64,000 nt of DNA, taken from contig NC_067491.1 in NCBI RefSeq assembly GCF_947179515.1, positions 12,024,027 to 12,088,026 of the forward strand, written 5' to 3'. Of this stretch, positions 62,390 through 64,000 are shown one piece after another. The stretch's first letter is position 1. Each line of letters starts with the position of its first letter. Both the position numbers and the translations under genes were made by a program. This stretch comes from Apodemus sylvaticus (Eukaryota > Chordata > Mammalia > Rodentia > Muridae). Under the pieces are notes generated by a model. It was not told where the DNA came from. It saw only the letters and a program-made list of their open reading frames with translations, and did not search any database.

Positions 62390-63966
62390 CTAGAAGGACA
62401 GAAGAACACCGTGTCAGAACTCCTCAGAGAGGCCAGAGAGAGAGGGGCATCTGAGAGCACCGGAGACAGCAGGTGCACAGCTCCCAAACACATACGCTAA
62501 TGAACAAAGAACTCTGTGACCCAAGCCTTGTCTTCAGCAGAGTCCGTGACTGTGTCACTGTGCTAACCTGTCTTGAGTGGCCAGTGTGCCATTCAATCAT
62601 TTAAACGCACAAAGCCGTCAAGAGAAGGCTGTCTTGTGAAAGGTGAGTTACGCAAACCTCGGATGTCACGGCAGACAGTTTTGTTTGCACACAGTCAGGC
62701 ACACGCACCCACATCTCTGCTGTGGTGGCACTGTGCAGGAGCTCTGGGAGATGTGTGGCCTGTAGGCCAACGGTTGCCATCCGGATATTACATGGAACCT
62801 GTTCATGAGTGAGCACTGGGCTATGAAGGAATAATCTAATGACACTCGCTGTTACAGCAAAGAGAATCAGACGCCCGCCTGTGACTTCGGCTGTCCTGAT
62901 AAAAATCTACTTTTAAGGCTCAATTTATTTAAACGATTAGAAGAGACCACAGCACACTCTCCCTGTCCAAACACAGTTTAGTAGTGCCCATTTAAGGCAG
63001 AACGGAATCTCTGAAGACTGCCTCGCACTACACGGTTCCCCTCAAATGACCTTCAATGTGCAAAATCGCCCAAGTTCCCTTATGACCATCGAGTTGCCCC
63101 AACCCCACCACAGAGCGTCTTCCTGCTTCTCATGATTCTTTCAAACTGACTCATGTTCCTTCAAGCCTACAATTCGCAGACCCTCTCAATGACAGGGAGG
63201 AAGGGGCACAGAAAATTCATGTGATACACAGACCTGTAGCTACCACAGGAAGTCAGAAAGCACACACCTTTTCCCCAGCACCCCAGTTTAACTATCACTA
63301 GAGAGAGCCCCAAGCACCCCCAATACATCATGTCCTTTAAGCATAGATTCTAAGAAACTGAGACAAGGTGGTGCACTTGGCATTACGAAGCTCTGAGTGG
63401 CGGGCCACAGTGAGGTGCCACACCCCACACAGGCCCTTGAGGCCAGTGTCAACCGCCCAGCCTTGCGCTTCCACAGCCTCACAGCCACAGGGTGCTGTCC
63501 TCCCGTGACAGACCCTCCATAGACTGGGCCGGATTTTAGTCAGTCCTCACTCTGCAGGTCAAAAAGTGAGCCTCAAGTCGAACTGTTCTAATTCAGGGTG
63601 ATTCTAAGAAACCTGAGCAAAGGTCTGGCCCCTCCCCCATGATACTGAAAAAGGGGAACCGGAACACAGACACAGTGACAGCTGCATGACTGAGGGAGAA
63701 AACGGGGGAGGGGGGGAGCCGACGTCCTAACACATAGGCCGGCTTGTAAATAGATGCTGTGGAGGCTGTGTGGAAAGGGTGAGCACACACAAAGCCAGGC
63801 AGAGTGTGCTTGTCTACCTCATGGGCAGATCAGCAAAAGCTGCCCAGAACCAAACCGTTGAAGAGCACAACGGGAACTGAAACCACCAAGGAGAAAAATA
63901 ATTACCAGGAGATAAATTAATTCCCATTTGAAATGCTGTCATAAAAAAGGAGATCATTCAACATAC
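62390..63966. other. Gns intron 3, no repeat recognised
   Basis: SINE-free, unique-looking intron of ~1.6 kb. No exon-like frame beyond short chance ones. Confidence 0.5.
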
Positions 63967-64000
63967 CTCGTTCAAGTACTTCCCGGCAAAAAAGGTTTGA
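63967..64000 (-). CDS. Gns: Gns exon 3, 3' portion only (cut by the window edge)
   Basis: Eleven codons, QTFFAGKYLNE, end at the donor gtatgt in phase 0. This is the FFAGKYLN strand of the sulfatase domain. The rest of the exon lies to the right of the window. Confidence 0.95.

Overview
This is nuclear DNA from a murid rodent, most likely a mouse or a close relative. The window is full of B1, B2, B3/B4 and ID SINEs, and it has a truncated L1, hAT-type MITEs, rodent LTR-like repeats and long CA/TG tracts. Its only recognisable genes are two spliced vertebrate genes with consensus splice sites. There are no bacterial, phage or CRISPR features. No RNA gene was recognised.

Rassf3 (+ strand, ~1-24780). 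The first 17.3 kb is intron; the first coding exon must lie upstream of the window. Four coding exons follow, at 17322-17429, 18219-18441, 19826-19935 and 22098-22247. They join in frame to give 196 residues: the end of the N-terminal linker, a Ras-association domain and a C-terminal SARAH helix. A ~2.5-kb 3'UTR probably ends just after an ATTAAA at 24755. The first intron between these exons begins with GC instead of GT.

Intergenic region (~24.8-38.85 kb). The two genes converge tail to tail. The gap holds SINEs, three copies of a ~400-bp LTR-like rodent repeat (two of them with 5-bp target duplications), a URR1-like hAT MITE and microsatellites. I see no coding sequence in it.

Gns (- strand, ~38.85-64.0 kb). 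Twelve coding exons, the first cut by the right edge, encode 410 residues of lysosomal N-acetylglucosamine-6-sulfatase in one uninterrupted frame. They include the sulfatase motifs [14 protein letters not shown] and DKRQLYE. The signal peptide and the formylglycine cysteine lie outside the window, to the right. The stop codon is at 41072-41074. The 3'UTR ends near an AATAAA at 39789 or an ATTAAA at 38868 (both read on the - strand).

The two products do not share a pathway: one is a cytoplasmic adaptor of Hippo/MST-type signalling and the other a lysosomal enzyme. Their proximity is ordinary mammalian gene order. The unusual content is structural: the GC-AG intron with a perfect GT donor at the end of a (GT)19 tract 101 nt downstream, a 55-bp minisatellite abutting a Gns splice acceptor, a Z-DNA-prone 66/50-bp minisatellite, 35-bp and ~93-bp minisatellites, a 327-bp polypyrimidine tract and G-rich repeats. 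I found no evidence of a new multi-gene system.
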